Shown: positions 36,419 through 46,007, counted from the stretch's first letter. The stretch is DNA of 64,000 nt from Polyangiaceae bacterium (GCA_947475525.1 CANJMI010000012.1:116299-180298); one strand, 5' to 3'. A program made the numbers and translations. The notes: a model not told the origin generated them from the letters alone.

Positions 36419-38647
36419 TCACGCGAGTCCTACGCGGCGCCGCAAAAACCAGTGTCCGCCCATCGCCAACGCCGCGAGCGCCGTCCAACTCCACGGCGGC
36501 AACCAGGCCTCGACCCGACGCTCGGAGACGACGCGCGTCGCACGCGGGAGCGGGAGCTTCGCGATGCCATCGTAAGAAACGGCCACACCGCCCGTGGCCT
36601 TTGCGATGGCCTCGAGCCGCGCGCCGTCAGGTCGAGGATCGGCCCATTCGTCGCCACCGACCTCGCATGCGAAATCATGGCGGCTCGGAGCCGAGCTTCC
36701 TTGGCGGTCGAGCCGCACGGTCGCGGTGTAGCCCCCTTGGGCGAGGCTCCCAACGTCGACCGATGCTGGGGCATCGCCGGCGGCGAACCTCACATGAACT
36801 TGTTTCAATTTCTCGCCGCTCCCCATGCGCTCGATCGTGACATCCGCCTCAGCGCCGTCCTCGGCGAAGAGCGCGCGGAGCTGCAAGGTCGTCGGAACGC
36901 CGGCGATGCAACCGCGTGGCAGCTCGACCACCGCCGGCTCGAAGCGCGGATCGCGCATCAGCCAGCCGAGCATCGCGTCCCAGAATGCGCCGTGCGGGCG
37001 ACCTCCCGACTCCGAAGCGAAGGCGGAGAACTGCAAGAGGTGAGAGCCGTCGACGGTCAGCGCGATGGTCCTCCCGCTGCCGTACTCGCCAAGCGCGAGG
37101 ACCGGCATCGGCGCACCACTCGCGGTTCGACGGCGCGGATGCTCGAGGAGCACGGTCGCTCCCTCGCGCGCGTCGCCGACGACGTTCGTGCCAGGCATGT
37201 CGGGCCAGCGTTCGCCTACGAGGTTTGTCATCGGCTCGAGAACAGGCGCGCGACGACCGGCACGCGTGAGGGTCGGGGCGAACGTCGCAAGATCGACCGC
37301 CTGGTCCTCCGGGATCCCGCGGAGGCTCACGGGCAACACGTCCGCGAGCGGCGTTTGCGCGTAATTTCCTGCGACAAATCCGTTCGGACCACCAACCATA
37401 ATAAGACCGCCGCCCTGCCGAACGTACGCGGCGAGGCGGCGCAGGTGAATGCTCAAGCCGTACGGCTCCGCGTCGAAGTCCTGCAAGACGACGGCATCGA
37501 AACTCTGAAGGTGCTTGGTGAAGAGCTCATCGACTGGAAATGGAATCAGCGCGAGGTCGTCCTGTGAGGCACCAACGTCATCGGTGCGCGTGCGCAAAAT
37601 GAAGAAGGCCACGACGTCGACGGAGGCATCGCTCTTCAGCCAAGTGCGAAGTGAACGCACGTCGTAGGTGGGGCGCCCCGCGACATGGAGGAGCCTCACG
37701 CGGTCACGGGCGACATCAACGGTGACGAAGCGCCGATTGTTCTCGGGGATGGAATCGCCCTCGGGAGCCATGATGGCTACCTCGAGGATGCGACGACCGG
37801 CCCTGTCGAGCGTGACCTCGAGAGACACGGTTCCGCGCCCATCGACCATGTGAACGACACCGGAGGCCCGCACCACCGAAGGCTCTCCGAGATGCAGCTC
37901 CGTTGCTGCAATGTCGAGGTCCCGGCAAACGAGTCCGCCGGTGCAGGCGACTTCAACCTCGAGGCGAGCCGGTTGGTGCGCGACTACCGATCCGGCGAGA
38001 CGAACGCTCCGAACCGATGCGTCACGAGGCTCCTCGGTTGCGAGCGAGACTGTGTGAATCGGCACGGACAGCCGCCCCAGCGCCGCGCGCAGCATCGCCT
38101 CAACCGCGCCGTCGGAGGGTCGCTCGAGCCGACCGTCGCTAACGATGACGAGCGCTTGAGGGAGCTCATCGGTGCCGCGTGCCACAGCCTCGAGCGCCGC
38201 CGAAAGGTCGGAACCGGGCATCGGTTGGCGCAGGACGTCGTTGCCCTCGAGGGGCACGGGTTCTCCGCGTCCGAACGCAAACTGAGCGACGCGAACGGAT
38301 GCAAAATGGTCGCGCAACGAAGCGAGCGCACGGTTCGCAACGGCGCGACGCGAGCCTGTCCCGCCGTCGGCCGGTAGATCGATCGAACGGGAAGCGTCGG
38401 CGAGAACCAGGAGGCGCGCGCCGACATTGTTCGAGCGTTCGAACACGCGAACGGGCCGCAGCACCGCGAGCATGAGAAGCCCGAGCGCGAGCACCCCGGA
38501 CGCCCCGACGAGCAAGCCCGCCGCCGACTCTTTTCGGCGACCAAAGAGCTCCGCTAGGAGCAGCACCAAGCTTGCACCACCGAGGCAAAACGCCACAACG
38601 ATGAAGGCGCCACCGAGATCACCTGAGAACGCCCAGCTCTCGGTCAT
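36419..38647 (-). CDS. Membrane vWA/glutamine-amidotransferase-like protein
   Basis: The 742-residue protein has two N-terminal membrane spans (about 13-33 and 44-64) and one near the C terminus (about 717-735). Between them is a vWA-like region (LLVLADASRSIDLPAD and ALVIVSDGRLERPSDG) and then a GATase1-like region (LLHVAGRPTYDVRSLRTWLK, FDAVVLQDFDAEPYG, GGGLIMVGGPNGFVAG). This layout is known from proteins near MoxR/BatA clusters in many bacteria. The vWA MIDAS residues are only partly conserved. It is followed by holA 126 bases downstream and preceded by DUF4159, which ends 25 bases before its start. Confidence 0.85.
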   Translation of the reverse strand: MTESWAFSGDLGGAFIVVAFCLGGASLVLLLAELFGRRKESAAGLLVGASGVLALGLLMLAVLRPVRVFERSNNVGARLLVLADASRSIDLPADGGTGSRRAVANRALASLRDHFASVRVAQFAFGRGEPVPLEGNDVLRQPMPGSDLSAALEAVARGTDELPQALVIVSDGRLERPSDGAVEAMLRAALGRLSVPIHTVSLATEEPRDASVRSVRLAGSVVAHQPARLEVEVACTGGLVCRDLDIAATELHLGEPSVVRASGVVHMVDGRGTVSLEVTLDRAGRRILEVAIMAPEGDSIPENNRRFVTVDVARDRVRLLHVAGRPTYDVRSLRTWLKSDASVDVVAFFILRTRTDDVGASQDDLALIPFPVDELFTKHLQSFDAVVLQDFDAEPYGLSIHLRRLAAYVRQGGGLIMVGGPNGFVAGNYAQTPLADVLPVSLRGIPEDQAVDLATFAPTLTRAGRRAPVLEPMTNLVGERWPDMPGTNVVGDAREGATVLLEHPRRRTASGAPMPVLALGEYGSGRTIALTVDGSHLLQFSAFASESGGRPHGAFWDAMLGWLMRDPRFEPAVVELPRGCIAGVPTTLQLRALFAEDGAEADVTIERMGSGEKLKQVHVRFAAGDAPASVDVGSLAQGGYTATVRLDRQGSSAPSRHDFACEVGGDEWADPRPDGARLEAIAKATGGVAVSYDGIAKLPLPRATRVVSERRVEAWLPPWSWTALAALAMGGHWFLRRRVGLA

Positions 38648-38672
38648 GCGCAGGACCCGGTCTGACGGGGAA

Positions 38673-39452
38673 TCATGGCGACTCCGACCCGCGACGACGC
38701 ATCAAGAATGGAGCGTGCACCTGGTCGTCTTTGTAGTTGGAACACAAGACGTACATCGCGATGTTCACCGCAAGGCGAATGGCTTGCTCGCGCTGCGACT
38801 CTCCGCCGGGCGTCGGCTCGAACGGGTGAGCACCCCCCGCGTCGCGAGCCAGCGCACCCAAAAGATCGTTCGGCGAAAAGATCACTTGGGCAACCCCGCC
38901 TCGGATGATCGCCTCGAGTTTCGCGTCTTTTTGCACGCGCCCCGTCGCCTTTCGCAAGAGATAAAACGCGCGAAAAACAACGTTATCCTCGCCGATCACG
39001 ATCGGTGAACCATCCGGCAGGACCCGCGCGAGCTGCTCCTTCGCGCCTTTGATGAATGAGCCCTCGGACGGTTCGAGTTCGTCGACGAGCAGGACCCCAC
39101 CGAGCGCGATGAAGCGACGGAGCCCGGTAATTTCCCGCGCCGTCAGCGACTCTGGCGCCTGCGAGCCAGCCCACACGGCGAACGGCTCGGCGAGCAATTC
39201 GACGGCGTCTGCGCGAACCTGCGTCGGGACCAAGCGGGCGGGTGCGCTCGTGCGGTGAACGACCTCGAGCGACCATCGCCCCGGTGCCGTCTTGCGGCGC
39301 GGCGAAGGCTCGCGCGTACCGGTGATGAGTAGGCGCGGGTTGAAGGCGCCCCCCTCGCCGAAGGCCGCGGCTTTCAGCGGCGCGGCGAGGGCCAAGGCGA
39401 ATGCGGCAAGCGCGAGGCGCCGTCGCGTCAATCGAAGTCGTCGATGTGCCAT
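38673..39452 (-). CDS. DUF4159 domain-containing exported protein
   Basis: The 259-residue protein starts with an Arg-rich signal peptide ending APLKAAAFGEGG and continues with a DUF4159 domain. FNPRLLITGT, FIALGGVLLVDELEPSEGSF and LAVNIAMYVLCSNYKDDQVH are typical of the family. DUF4159 genes normally sit with vWA/Bat-type genes, as here. The first 25 bases overlap the 3' end of the upstream lipoprotein gene. Function is unknown but the cluster is linked to envelope integrity in other bacteria by gene neighbourhood. Confidence 0.87.
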   Translation of the reverse strand: MAHRRLRLTRRRLALAAFALALAAPLKAAAFGEGGAFNPRLLITGTREPSPRRKTAPGRWSLEVVHRTSAPARLVPTQVRADAVELLAEPFAVWAGSQAPESLTAREITGLRRFIALGGVLLVDELEPSEGSFIKGAKEQLARVLPDGSPIVIGEDNVVFRAFYLLRKATGRVQKDAKLEAIIRGGVAQVIFSPNDLLGALARDAGGAHPFEPTPGGESQREQAIRLAVNIAMYVLCSNYKDDQVHAPFLMRRRGSESP

Positions 39453-40060
39453 ACGCCATCCTCGCGTCGCAGCCGTACGCGGTGTCCGCCGGCGAGCACC
39501 ACCGTCGCGGTGTCTCCAGCAAGGTCAATTGCAAGCGTTTCCGGCTCGGTGAGTCCGAGAACAAGCGAACGAAGCTCCCCCTCGAGAAGCGCGCGGGTCC
39601 GCGGTGAAAGGACGCGGAGGAGACCTGTGTAACTCCGCCGTGCGAGCACCGCGCGAAGCTGACCCAGCGCCTGCACGGGTGTTCGCGCGGCAGCAGGGAG
39701 GCCCGAGGCCGCCTCGACGAAAAAAGCGCCGTCGGCCAACTGGAGCGACACGACCTCGCCGTCCGCGTAGCGCATGCGGCCGCGTGACGTAACCCTCCGC
39801 TCGGCAACGAGCAGCGCCGCGGCATGTTGTGCAAGCTCGACCTTTTGCTCACCGAGCACCCGAGCGAGCTCGTCGCGGCTCATCGCTCGTCGGCTCTCGT
39901 CGCTCATCATCCCGTAAAGGGAGTCGACATCGCCGCGTTGCACGGCCGTCGCGTACCGACTCACCGCATCCTCCGCCGACGGCAAGCTCGCGCGGCGCGC
40001 GCAGCCAGTGGCCAACGTGCCGACGAGCGCGGCAAGAAGAAGCAGAGAACGCGAAGCCAT
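39428..40060 (-). CDS. Small hypothetical lipoprotein, NTF2-like
   Basis: The 210-residue protein has a signal peptide with lipobox LATGC (Cys about residue 20). SAEDAVSRYATAVQRGDVDSLYGMMSD followed by an alternating beta pattern and HIDDFD at the end resembles DUF4878/NTF2-like lipoproteins. It is the first gene of the DUF4159-vWA unit. Confidence 0.8.
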   Translation of the reverse strand: MASRSLLLLAALVGTLATGCARRASLPSAEDAVSRYATAVQRGDVDSLYGMMSDESRRAMSRDELARVLGEQKVELAQHAAALLVAERRVTSRGRMRYADGEVVSLQLADGAFFVEAASGLPAAARTPVQALGQLRAVLARRSYTGLLRVLSPRTRALLEGELRSLVLGLTEPETLAIDLAGDTATVVLAGGHRVRLRREDGVWHIDDFD

Positions 40061-40111
40061 GACGCATGTCGGTTTACCGCAGGCCGATAGGCGACGCTAT
40101 ACTCGCGCCCG

Positions 40112-40642
40112 ATGACTTCGCTTCTTTCACGTGTCTGGCCCATCGGGTTGGTAGTCTTCCTAGGCTGCGCCCCACCTAAAGCTCCGGCGAACGTCGAGAT
40201 GAGGACGCTCGAAGAGCGCCGCGCTCGTGCGGTGATCGAGCGGGTCGTCGAGGAGCACGGATCGATGGCGAAGCCTGGACGCACCTTCGAGCTTTCGAAT
40301 GGGTTTCGCCTGAAAGAGGAAGTGCGCATCGGCGAAGGCCCCTACGGGGTCGCGTACATCACGGAGGAGGAGCGCGCCGAAGCGGGACGGATCCTGCCGA
40401 AGTACGATCCACAAAATAGCGCACTGCGCGTGCTCCACCCCTCCGAAGACGCGATCGTCCTCTTGCTGCACGATCAAGCGTACCGGTTCGATCCCTCGGG
40501 CGGTGAGACCGCGACTGCCGTCGCCGCGGAGAAGACGTTCGAGCGCGACGTCTCGGACTTCATCGTCAATGTGGTGGCGACGGGCGCGGGACGCCGAAAG
40601 CCGACCGCGGCGCCAGCCGCAACCGGAGAAGCTCGCCCATGA
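40112..40642 (+). CDS. Hypothetical lipoprotein
   Basis: The 176-residue product has a signal peptide with lipobox VFLGC (Cys near residue 19). The body has GFRLKEEVRIGEGPYGVAYIT, then LRVLHPSEDAIVLLLHDQAY. No family is recognised. It is divergent from the DUF4159 unit with 51 bases between starts and overlaps a small membrane-protein gene by 4 bases. Confidence 0.8.
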   Translation: MTSLLSRVWPIGLVVFLGCAPPKAPANVEMRTLEERRARAVIERVVEEHGSMAKPGRTFELSNGFRLKEEVRIGEGPYGVAYITEEERAEAGRILPKYDPQNSALRVLHPSEDAIVLLLHDQAYRFDPSGGETATAVAAEKTFERDVSDFIVNVVATGAGRRKPTAAPAATGEARP

Positions 40643-40827
40643 GCGACCCTGCACCCAGGCCGAAAACGAACGAGCGAATCGTGGCCGGCACCGCCACCGT
40701 GACGGTGCTCGGACTCGCGCTGGTCGGCACCGGCTCCGAGGACCTTGGCGCCTTCCTCGCGCTCGTCGGACTCACCGGGTTGCTGTTCAGCGTGCACAGG
40801 TACGGGCGCCTCGGCGCTGAAACGTGA
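40639..40827 (+). CDS. Small membrane protein (62 residues)
   Basis: The ATG lies inside the ATGA overlap with the lipoprotein gene. The product has two hydrophobic segments (TATVTVLGLALVGTGSE and GAFLALVGLTGLLFSV) and a basic end. I do not recognise it. The coupled position supports it being a real gene. Confidence 0.65.
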   Translation: MSDPAPRPKTNERIVAGTATVTVLGLALVGTGSEDLGAFLALVGLTGLLFSVHRYGRLGAET

Positions 40828-40834
40828 GCGCGGT

Positions 40835-41971
40835 TCAATGAACCTTGCGTAGCCTCGCGAGGGCGCGTGCGGCTTGCTGTGCGCGCGTAGGCCCCCCGAG
40901 GGCGAACGAGAGCCCAACCGAACCGCGGCCCGAGGACGCATCGACGGCGGTGACGCGACCGCCGTTGTCGCGAATCAGCTCCTCGAGCACGGACAGCTCG
41001 AGCCCAGCGGAGAGTCGCTGCAGCGCGGCGAGCGCATTCGATTCGGAGCCGAGCTTCGCTTTGTCGACGACCGGCGGCTCCGAAAAGAGCCCCTGAGCGA
41101 AAAGCAGCGACGCGGCGGCACCGCCGGCGTTGCGGCCACGAAAGTAGGCACCGATGTCACGGACGTTCGAGTGAGCGCAGCGTGCGAAGAGCGCGGCATG
41201 GTCTGCCAGCGTCGCCTCGGCGAGTTGGTCAACGAGCGCGACGAAGCGATCACGCCCATCGGCATGCATGAAGGGATGCAAATATCCGCCTTCAAAACGA
41301 AGGCGCGCGCGGTCGGGTTCTCCGGTGTCCACCCACGAGGCGCTCGCTGGAGCGACGGCACCAAGGCGCGAGAGCAAGGCCGCGTCCGTTGCCTCGCCGA
41401 GCACGGGCTCGGAAGAGAGCGGCCTCGGGTTCGCGTCGCGCGCCAACCAAAGTTCGATCACCCAGCCGGCTGGGTCGACGTCGAACGATGTCGCGCCCGC
41501 GTACAACCGACGCCGCGTCGCTTCGCAAGACTCTCGGCCGCGAACGTCAACGACCGGAGCAGCACCCGTCGCCGACGCGCCTGCCGACGCCGTTTGACCC
41601 GCGCCACCGCGGCTGACGCGAGCGCGCGCGAGCCACGCCCCCGAGCCGACAACGGTCACAATCAGGATCACCGCACCCAGTATTTTACCGACGATCGGAG
41701 AGATGTCGGTCGTCTCGACGGGGGGCGGGAGCGCGTTCGCGATGGCGCTCCTGAGGCGCTCGACCGCGTGCTGGACTTTCCCGTCGCGCATGTCGTCGGG
41801 CAAGAGCGACCACTGTTGCACGAGCTCGGCGATGTCGATTGAGACGACCGGCCCCGACCCGTGGAACTCCGCTGTCTGCTCGCGCACGACAACCCGCCCA
41901 TGAGCGCCGCGACGTGCGAGGGCCGCACCAAGGGCGTGCTCGATCGCATCGGTGGACGAAGGCTCTGGCAT
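40835..41971 (-). CDS. Hypothetical single-pass membrane protein
   Basis: I choose the ATG at 41971 (MPEPSSTDAIEHALG); another in-frame ATG is at 41992. The 378-residue protein has one membrane span (ILGAVILIVTVVGSGAWLA, near residue 102) after a cytosolic N-terminal domain, then an external region with LFARCAHSNVRDIGAYFRG. I do not recognise a family. It is convergent with the small membrane protein, ending 7 bases away. Confidence 0.78.
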   Translation of the reverse strand: MPEPSSTDAIEHALGAALARRGAHGRVVVREQTAEFHGSGPVVSIDIAELVQQWSLLPDDMRDGKVQHAVERLRSAIANALPPPVETTDISPIVGKILGAVILIVTVVGSGAWLARARVSRGGAGQTASAGASATGAAPVVDVRGRESCEATRRRLYAGATSFDVDPAGWVIELWLARDANPRPLSSEPVLGEATDAALLSRLGAVAPASASWVDTGEPDRARLRFEGGYLHPFMHADGRDRFVALVDQLAEATLADHAALFARCAHSNVRDIGAYFRGRNAGGAAASLLFAQGLFSEPPVVDKAKLGSESNALAALQRLSAGLELSVLEELIRDNGGRVTAVDASSGRGSVGLSFALGGPTRAQQAARALARLRKVH

Positions 41972-42044
41972 CGCGGCGAGGCTAGCATGCATCGCGAATC
42001 AACGGCCTCGACCATCCGGCCGCCGGCGGAAGCTCCCGCGCAAG

Positions 42045-43169
42045 TCAGCTCTCGGCTTGCAGCATGCCCTCGACGATCGCATCGAGCACGAGCTCGAAGC
42101 GCGCGAGATCGAAGTGCGAGCCGCTGCACAGCCAATCGGTGTGACCACCCGGCCCGGGAAAATGGCCGACGATGTCGAGGTGATCGCCTTGCCCTATCCA
42201 CAACGCTTCACCCCAAATTTGCGAAGCGAGCGGCACGACGCCGTCGTTCGCACCGAGCTCGGGCACGTGGCCGAGTACCTTCGCGAAGAGCGGGGCGCCG
42301 CCATCGGCCGGGGCGCATGGGTAGCGATCGTCATACCGTGCCGTTATGCCCGCCATCGAATGAAAAAGTACCGCAGAGATGGCCGCCCACGGTGTGCGGA
42401 TGGTCGTCAGCCAGTCGCGCACACCACTTCGAGGGGCGTAGCTCGCGACGAATTGATAGCGAACGGACGGCCGATCCTCGACGCCTGCCTGGAAGAGGTC
42501 CATCGCCTCGGGCATCAACTGCACGACGCCTCCTTGGTCATCGCGCACTTGCCGCAACCAGTCCCGAAGGGCCCGACTCGCGGCATCGTCGAGTGCCCGA
42601 GCAAGCGGCTCGGCCACCTTGTCGATGATGGCCATCTCGATGCCGAGCATGTCCCCGCTGCGACCGAGCGCCGCGACGAGTGCCGAAGCAAGGCTGAGCG
42701 GCGGCGCACCAAATTTGAGCGCGCTGACAGTGAGCGCCGTCACCGCATAAAGAAGTTGCTGGCCCTTCGCCGTGGCGAAGAATGTCGCGAGCGGCGTGCC
42801 GTAGTGCGGGGTATTCACCGAGGTTATCGAGCTGAGCCTGTCGAGCCACAGGAGCTCGCGGCCCACCACGCGGCCGAAATGAACCGAGGGTGAAGCCACC
42901 AGGCGCGCATCGAGGCCGCCGGTCGAGTGGCCGACAAGGTGGATGGGCCCGGAGGCACCACTCGTTGCGTGCACGAGGTCAACGAGCTTGGAGGCGCGGC
43001 GCCGTACCGACGACGTCGGGTGGACCTCGCACACACGGACCTCGACCGATTTTCCGTGCGAAGCGAAGCGCCGCTCGATGCCGCGCACGACGTGGCCGAA
43101 GTAATCGTAGGCAGCCAGCCGTGCAAAGCCGAACATCCCGGGGGTGAGGTATACGCGCGAAGCCGTCAT
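42045..43169 (-). CDS. Alpha/beta hydrolase, lipase-like
   Basis: The frame is open for another 257 codons upstream (to 43940), but that stretch is antisense to the QPG-repeat lipoprotein. I start at the ATG at 43169 (MTASRVYLTPGMFGF). The 374-residue product has the nucleophile elbow LVGHSTGGLDA, a lid-like region and a late acid/His (GANDGVVPLASQ and GDHLDIVGHFPG), as in triacylglycerol lipases of the LipA/LipB or PGAP1-like type. No signal peptide is visible, so it may be cytosolic or need another route for export. Confidence 0.85.
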   Translation of the reverse strand: MTASRVYLTPGMFGFARLAAYDYFGHVVRGIERRFASHGKSVEVRVCEVHPTSSVRRRASKLVDLVHATSGASGPIHLVGHSTGGLDARLVASPSVHFGRVVGRELLWLDRLSSITSVNTPHYGTPLATFFATAKGQQLLYAVTALTVSALKFGAPPLSLASALVAALGRSGDMLGIEMAIIDKVAEPLARALDDAASRALRDWLRQVRDDQGGVVQLMPEAMDLFQAGVEDRPSVRYQFVASYAPRSGVRDWLTTIRTPWAAISAVLFHSMAGITARYDDRYPCAPADGGAPLFAKVLGHVPELGANDGVVPLASQIWGEALWIGQGDHLDIVGHFPGPGGHTDWLCSGSHFDLARFELVLDAIVEGMLQAES

Positions 43170-43346
43170 CGGAAGACGCGCACGATAACGCCCTCGAGGC
43201 ATTCGGGCGAATCTCGCGCACCCCTTGGTGCCCGGTTTCGGCTGGTGTAGGACTCGCCCCCGTAAGATCACTTTCGGACCGCACGTTGTCGGACTTCGAA
43301 AACACGTTCGCATCACGCCCCGCTTCGGGGATGACAAGGAGCAACC

Positions 43347-44084
43347 ATGAGCTTCACTAGGATCCTGCCCATCAGCCTCATCGCGCTTGCGCTCGGCGGC
43401 TGCAGCGACAAGCCCGAACCCAACGACCCGTCGAAGTTCGATCCGAACGCCGCGTGTCCGCCCGGGCAAGTCTGTCCGCAGGCCGGTTACGGCCAGCCGG
43501 GCTACGGCCAACCGGGGCAACCTGGCTACGGCCAACCGGGGCAACCGGGGCAACCGGGCTACGGCCAACCAGGGCAACCAGGGCAACCCGCGCAACCGGG
43601 CTACGGCCAACCGGGGCAACCCGCGCAACCGGGCTACGGCCAACCCGCGCAACCCGCGCAGCCCGCGGCGGGAGGTCAAGCGACCCCGATCCCGGCGGCG
43701 GCAGCCATGCTCGCGCAACCGATCCTCCAAGGCCTTGCATTGAGCGAAATGCCGGGATTGAGCGGCGATGGGCCACCGATCGTCGCGAGCTTCCAGCCGG
43801 GCCAAACGTACGAGCACCCGGTTCAACTGCAGCCCAATCGCTGCTACGGCGTGATCGCGGTCGGACTTCCGATGCTGAGCGAAGTCGACGTTCAGCTCGT
43901 CACGAACCAACCTCCGCTGCCGCCGGCGCCGCTCGCCCAAGACTCAACGACCGGCCCGAACGCCATGATCGGTCAGAAGGGCCAGTGCTTCCGGTACGAC
44001 TTTCCGGTCGGCGCATCCGCGAAACTCGTGATCCGCGCGACGGCCGGCTCGGGCGTGATCATCGCGCAAGTTTTCGTAAAGTAG
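43347..44084 (+). CDS. QPG/GYGQ-repeat lipoprotein
   Basis: The 245-residue product has a signal peptide with lipobox ALGGC (Cys about residue 19). From about residue 46 to 107 it is built of [15 protein letters not shown] and AQP repeats, low-complexity and prion-like or mucin-like. The C-terminal part (about 125-245) is beta-rich with [13 protein letters not shown] and [12 protein letters not shown], each carrying one Cys. A GGAG-like ribosome-binding site (AAGGAGC) precedes the ATG. The repeat part would make a flexible tether from the membrane to the beta domain. Confidence 0.88.
   Translation: MSFTRILPISLIALALGGCSDKPEPNDPSKFDPNAACPPGQVCPQAGYGQPGYGQPGQPGYGQPGQPGQPGYGQPGQPGQPAQPGYGQPGQPAQPGYGQPAQPAQPAAGGQATPIPAAAAMLAQPILQGLALSEMPGLSGDGPPIVASFQPGQTYEHPVQLQPNRCYGVIAVGLPMLSEVDVQLVTNQPPLPPAPLAQDSTTGPNAMIGQKGQCFRYDFPVGASAKLVIRATAGSGVIIAQVFVK
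43484..43666 (+). repeat. QPG-coding tandem repeat
   Basis: GGCTACGGCCAACCGGGGC and shorter CAACCGGGG or CAACCCGCG units recur through this stretch in the lipoprotein gene. Units are multiples of 3, so length change keeps the frame. Confidence 0.85.
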
Positions 44085-44091
44085 GCCGCGT

Positions 44092-45570
44092 TCAGGTCTC
44101 CCAACGCGGGGCGATGAGCCGGCGTCTCCCGTCTTCCGAGAGGGGAGCGCCAGGCTCGTCCAAGGTGACCCGGTCCCAGAGTTGGCATGTCACCTGGCGA
44201 TGCCGTTGGTCGAGCGCTTCACAATAGTTCGTGTATTTGCAGCGCCTCACCTCGTCACCGCGGCCAAGTCGCAGCTTGCGGAACCAATCGGGATCCGCGA
44301 GCGACTGCCTTGCTGCCGCGATGACATCGCCTTTCCCGTCCTTCAAGTAAGCCTCCGCTTGCTCGAAGCTCGCGATACCGCCGCATAGGACCACGGGCGT
44401 CTCGAGCCCGGCCTCCCGCACCGAGCGCCGTATGGCCGCTTGCTTTTCGATGTTGCGGCCGAACGGCCCGCGCTCGTCGGAGAGCGCCGTGGGCATGCAC
44501 TCCCAGCCGCTCCGACCGGTGTAGGGGTACGCCGCTTCACCGATGCGAGGTTGTGCGGCGTCTTCGAATTTGCCACCGGTCGACAAAGACAAAAAATCCA
44601 TGCCGGCTCGCGCAAAACGCGTCGCGAAGTCCGAGGCATCGGCCACACTTCCACCGCCGTCGATGATTTCGTCGCACAAAAAGCGGCATCCGACAGCAAT
44701 CTGAGTGCCCACCGCAGCGCGCACCGCCGCAAAAACCTCGAGCGGCAGCCGCACGCGCCCCTCTCTGTCCCCGCCATAACCGTCGGTGCGCACGTTTCGC
44801 CGCGAGAGGAAGGACGCCATCGTATAGGCGTGCGCGTAGTGAAGTTCGACGCCATCGAAGCCCGCGTCACAGGCGCGACGCGCCGCCGCCGCAAAGGCAG
44901 CGGGCAGGATCCGCGGAAGCTCGCGGATCGCCGGGTCCTCGGTGTCCCAAACGCGCTCGCGTTCACCGAACTCGAGTGCCTCGAGCTCGCGTCGGTCGAG
45001 CACCGTCTCGAGCTCGTGCCGATCGAGCCTGGCGAGTTCATGGCGCACGACGGCATCCGAACCTTCGAGGTCAACGCCCGGCCGTAGACGCGCGAGCGCC
45101 ACTCGATGCTCGGGCCGCAAGTGCAAGAATCGCTCGAAATAACGGGCTGGCTCGGGACGACGCCGAATGCGGAGAAAATCGATCAGTTGGATGAAGAGGC
45201 GCGTTCGTCCCCCGCTCGCTTCCTTCACGACGCGACACAGCTCGCGAAGCCCGGGAACGAAACGGTCGTCACCGATACGCAAGAGCGGCCCACTCGCGAC
45301 GTCGCGCACTCCAGTCGCCTCGACGACGATCGCACCGGGCTGCCCTTCGGCGAAGCGGCGGTACCAAGCGAGCACGTCGGCCGACACCATGCCGGCAGCG
45401 GTCGCCCGCCAAGGAACCATCGCTGGCACCCACGTCCGTTCGGCGAGTTCGAGACCACTTGCGAGCCTCAGCGGAGAGAACATCCGCGATGCGAGCGCCT
45501 CCTCGATACTCGGGGTCCCGAGCACAGGGAGCCTGTGTCGAACTCGCTCGGCGGGCTTGTAGCTGCTCAT
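44092..45570 (-). CDS. NADH:flavin oxidoreductase / OYE-family protein
   Basis: The 492-residue protein has the OYE-type (beta/alpha)8 barrel. HYAHAYTMASFLSRRNVRTD followed by YGGDREGR matches the family signature HGAHGYLLxQFLSPxxNxRTDxYGG. FSPLRLASGLELAERTWVPA is the N-terminal strand and VVLCGGIAS the phosphate-binding region. The usual LQLxHxGR motif is replaced by FIQLIDFLRIRR, so the active site has diverged. A C-terminal Cys-bearing segment (CKYTNYCEALD) resembles the Fe-S region of dienoyl-CoA-reductase-like members but has only part of the Cys set. The substrate is unknown. Confidence 0.85.
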   Translation of the reverse strand: MSSYKPAERVRHRLPVLGTPSIEEALASRMFSPLRLASGLELAERTWVPAMVPWRATAAGMVSADVLAWYRRFAEGQPGAIVVEATGVRDVASGPLLRIGDDRFVPGLRELCRVVKEASGGRTRLFIQLIDFLRIRRRPEPARYFERFLHLRPEHRVALARLRPGVDLEGSDAVVRHELARLDRHELETVLDRRELEALEFGERERVWDTEDPAIRELPRILPAAFAAAARRACDAGFDGVELHYAHAYTMASFLSRRNVRTDGYGGDREGRVRLPLEVFAAVRAAVGTQIAVGCRFLCDEIIDGGGSVADASDFATRFARAGMDFLSLSTGGKFEDAAQPRIGEAAYPYTGRSGWECMPTALSDERGPFGRNIEKQAAIRRSVREAGLETPVVLCGGIASFEQAEAYLKDGKGDVIAAARQSLADPDWFRKLRLGRGDEVRRCKYTNYCEALDQRHRQVTCQLWDRVTLDEPGAPLSEDGRRRLIAPRWET

Positions 45571-45614
45571 CGCTCGGGCTGGTATAACCCAACCGTCTCA
45601 GAGGTCTTCCAACG

Positions 45615-46007
45615 ATGCATCAATTGCTCCTCGCCACGTTTTTCCTCGCGGCCTGCAACTCCAACTCCGCCGCCGCCACGACCCCGAGCGTCTCGCCCGC
45701 CATTGGAGCGGGCGAAGTGGTGACCACGGCCGATGGTAAAACCAAGGTCGTCATCCGCGTAACGAAAGAGGGCTATGTGCCCTCCGAGGTCAAGGTTCCA
45801 CAGGGCAAGCCCGTCGTGCTCGAGTTCATCCGCGAGACCGATAGCGACTGCCTGAACGCGGTTCGTTTACCTTGGCTGAAGGACCCCGTGCCGCTGCCGC
45901 TGAACCAACCGGTGTCGATCCCCTTTGACGCCGCAAAAGCCGGGACCGTGCGCTACAGCTGCTGGATGAGCATGGTGTTTGGCAAACTCACCGTAACGCC
46001 GCCCTGA
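45615..46007 (+). CDS. Cupredoxin-domain lipoprotein
   Basis: The 130-residue product has a signal peptide with lipobox FLAAC (Cys about residue 14). The body VVIRVTKEGYVPSEVKVPQG, then PVVLEFIRETDSDC and the C-terminal TVRYSCWMSMVFGKLTV fit a cupredoxin_1-type domain. The usual copper ligands appear altered (Cys and Met present, His absent), so metal binding is uncertain. It is divergent from the OYE gene with 44 bases between starts. Confidence 0.82.
   Translation: MHQLLLATFFLAACNSNSAAATTPSVSPAIGAGEVVTTADGKTKVVIRVTKEGYVPSEVKVPQGKPVVLEFIRETDSDCLNAVRLPWLKDPVPLPLNQPVSIPFDAAKAGTVRYSCWMSMVFGKLTVTPP

Noticed and set aside
43170..43940. N-terminal extension of the lipase gene
   Set aside because: The open frame is antisense to the repeat-rich lipoprotein and encodes an Arg/Leu repeat with no domain. 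The lipase begins properly at 43169.
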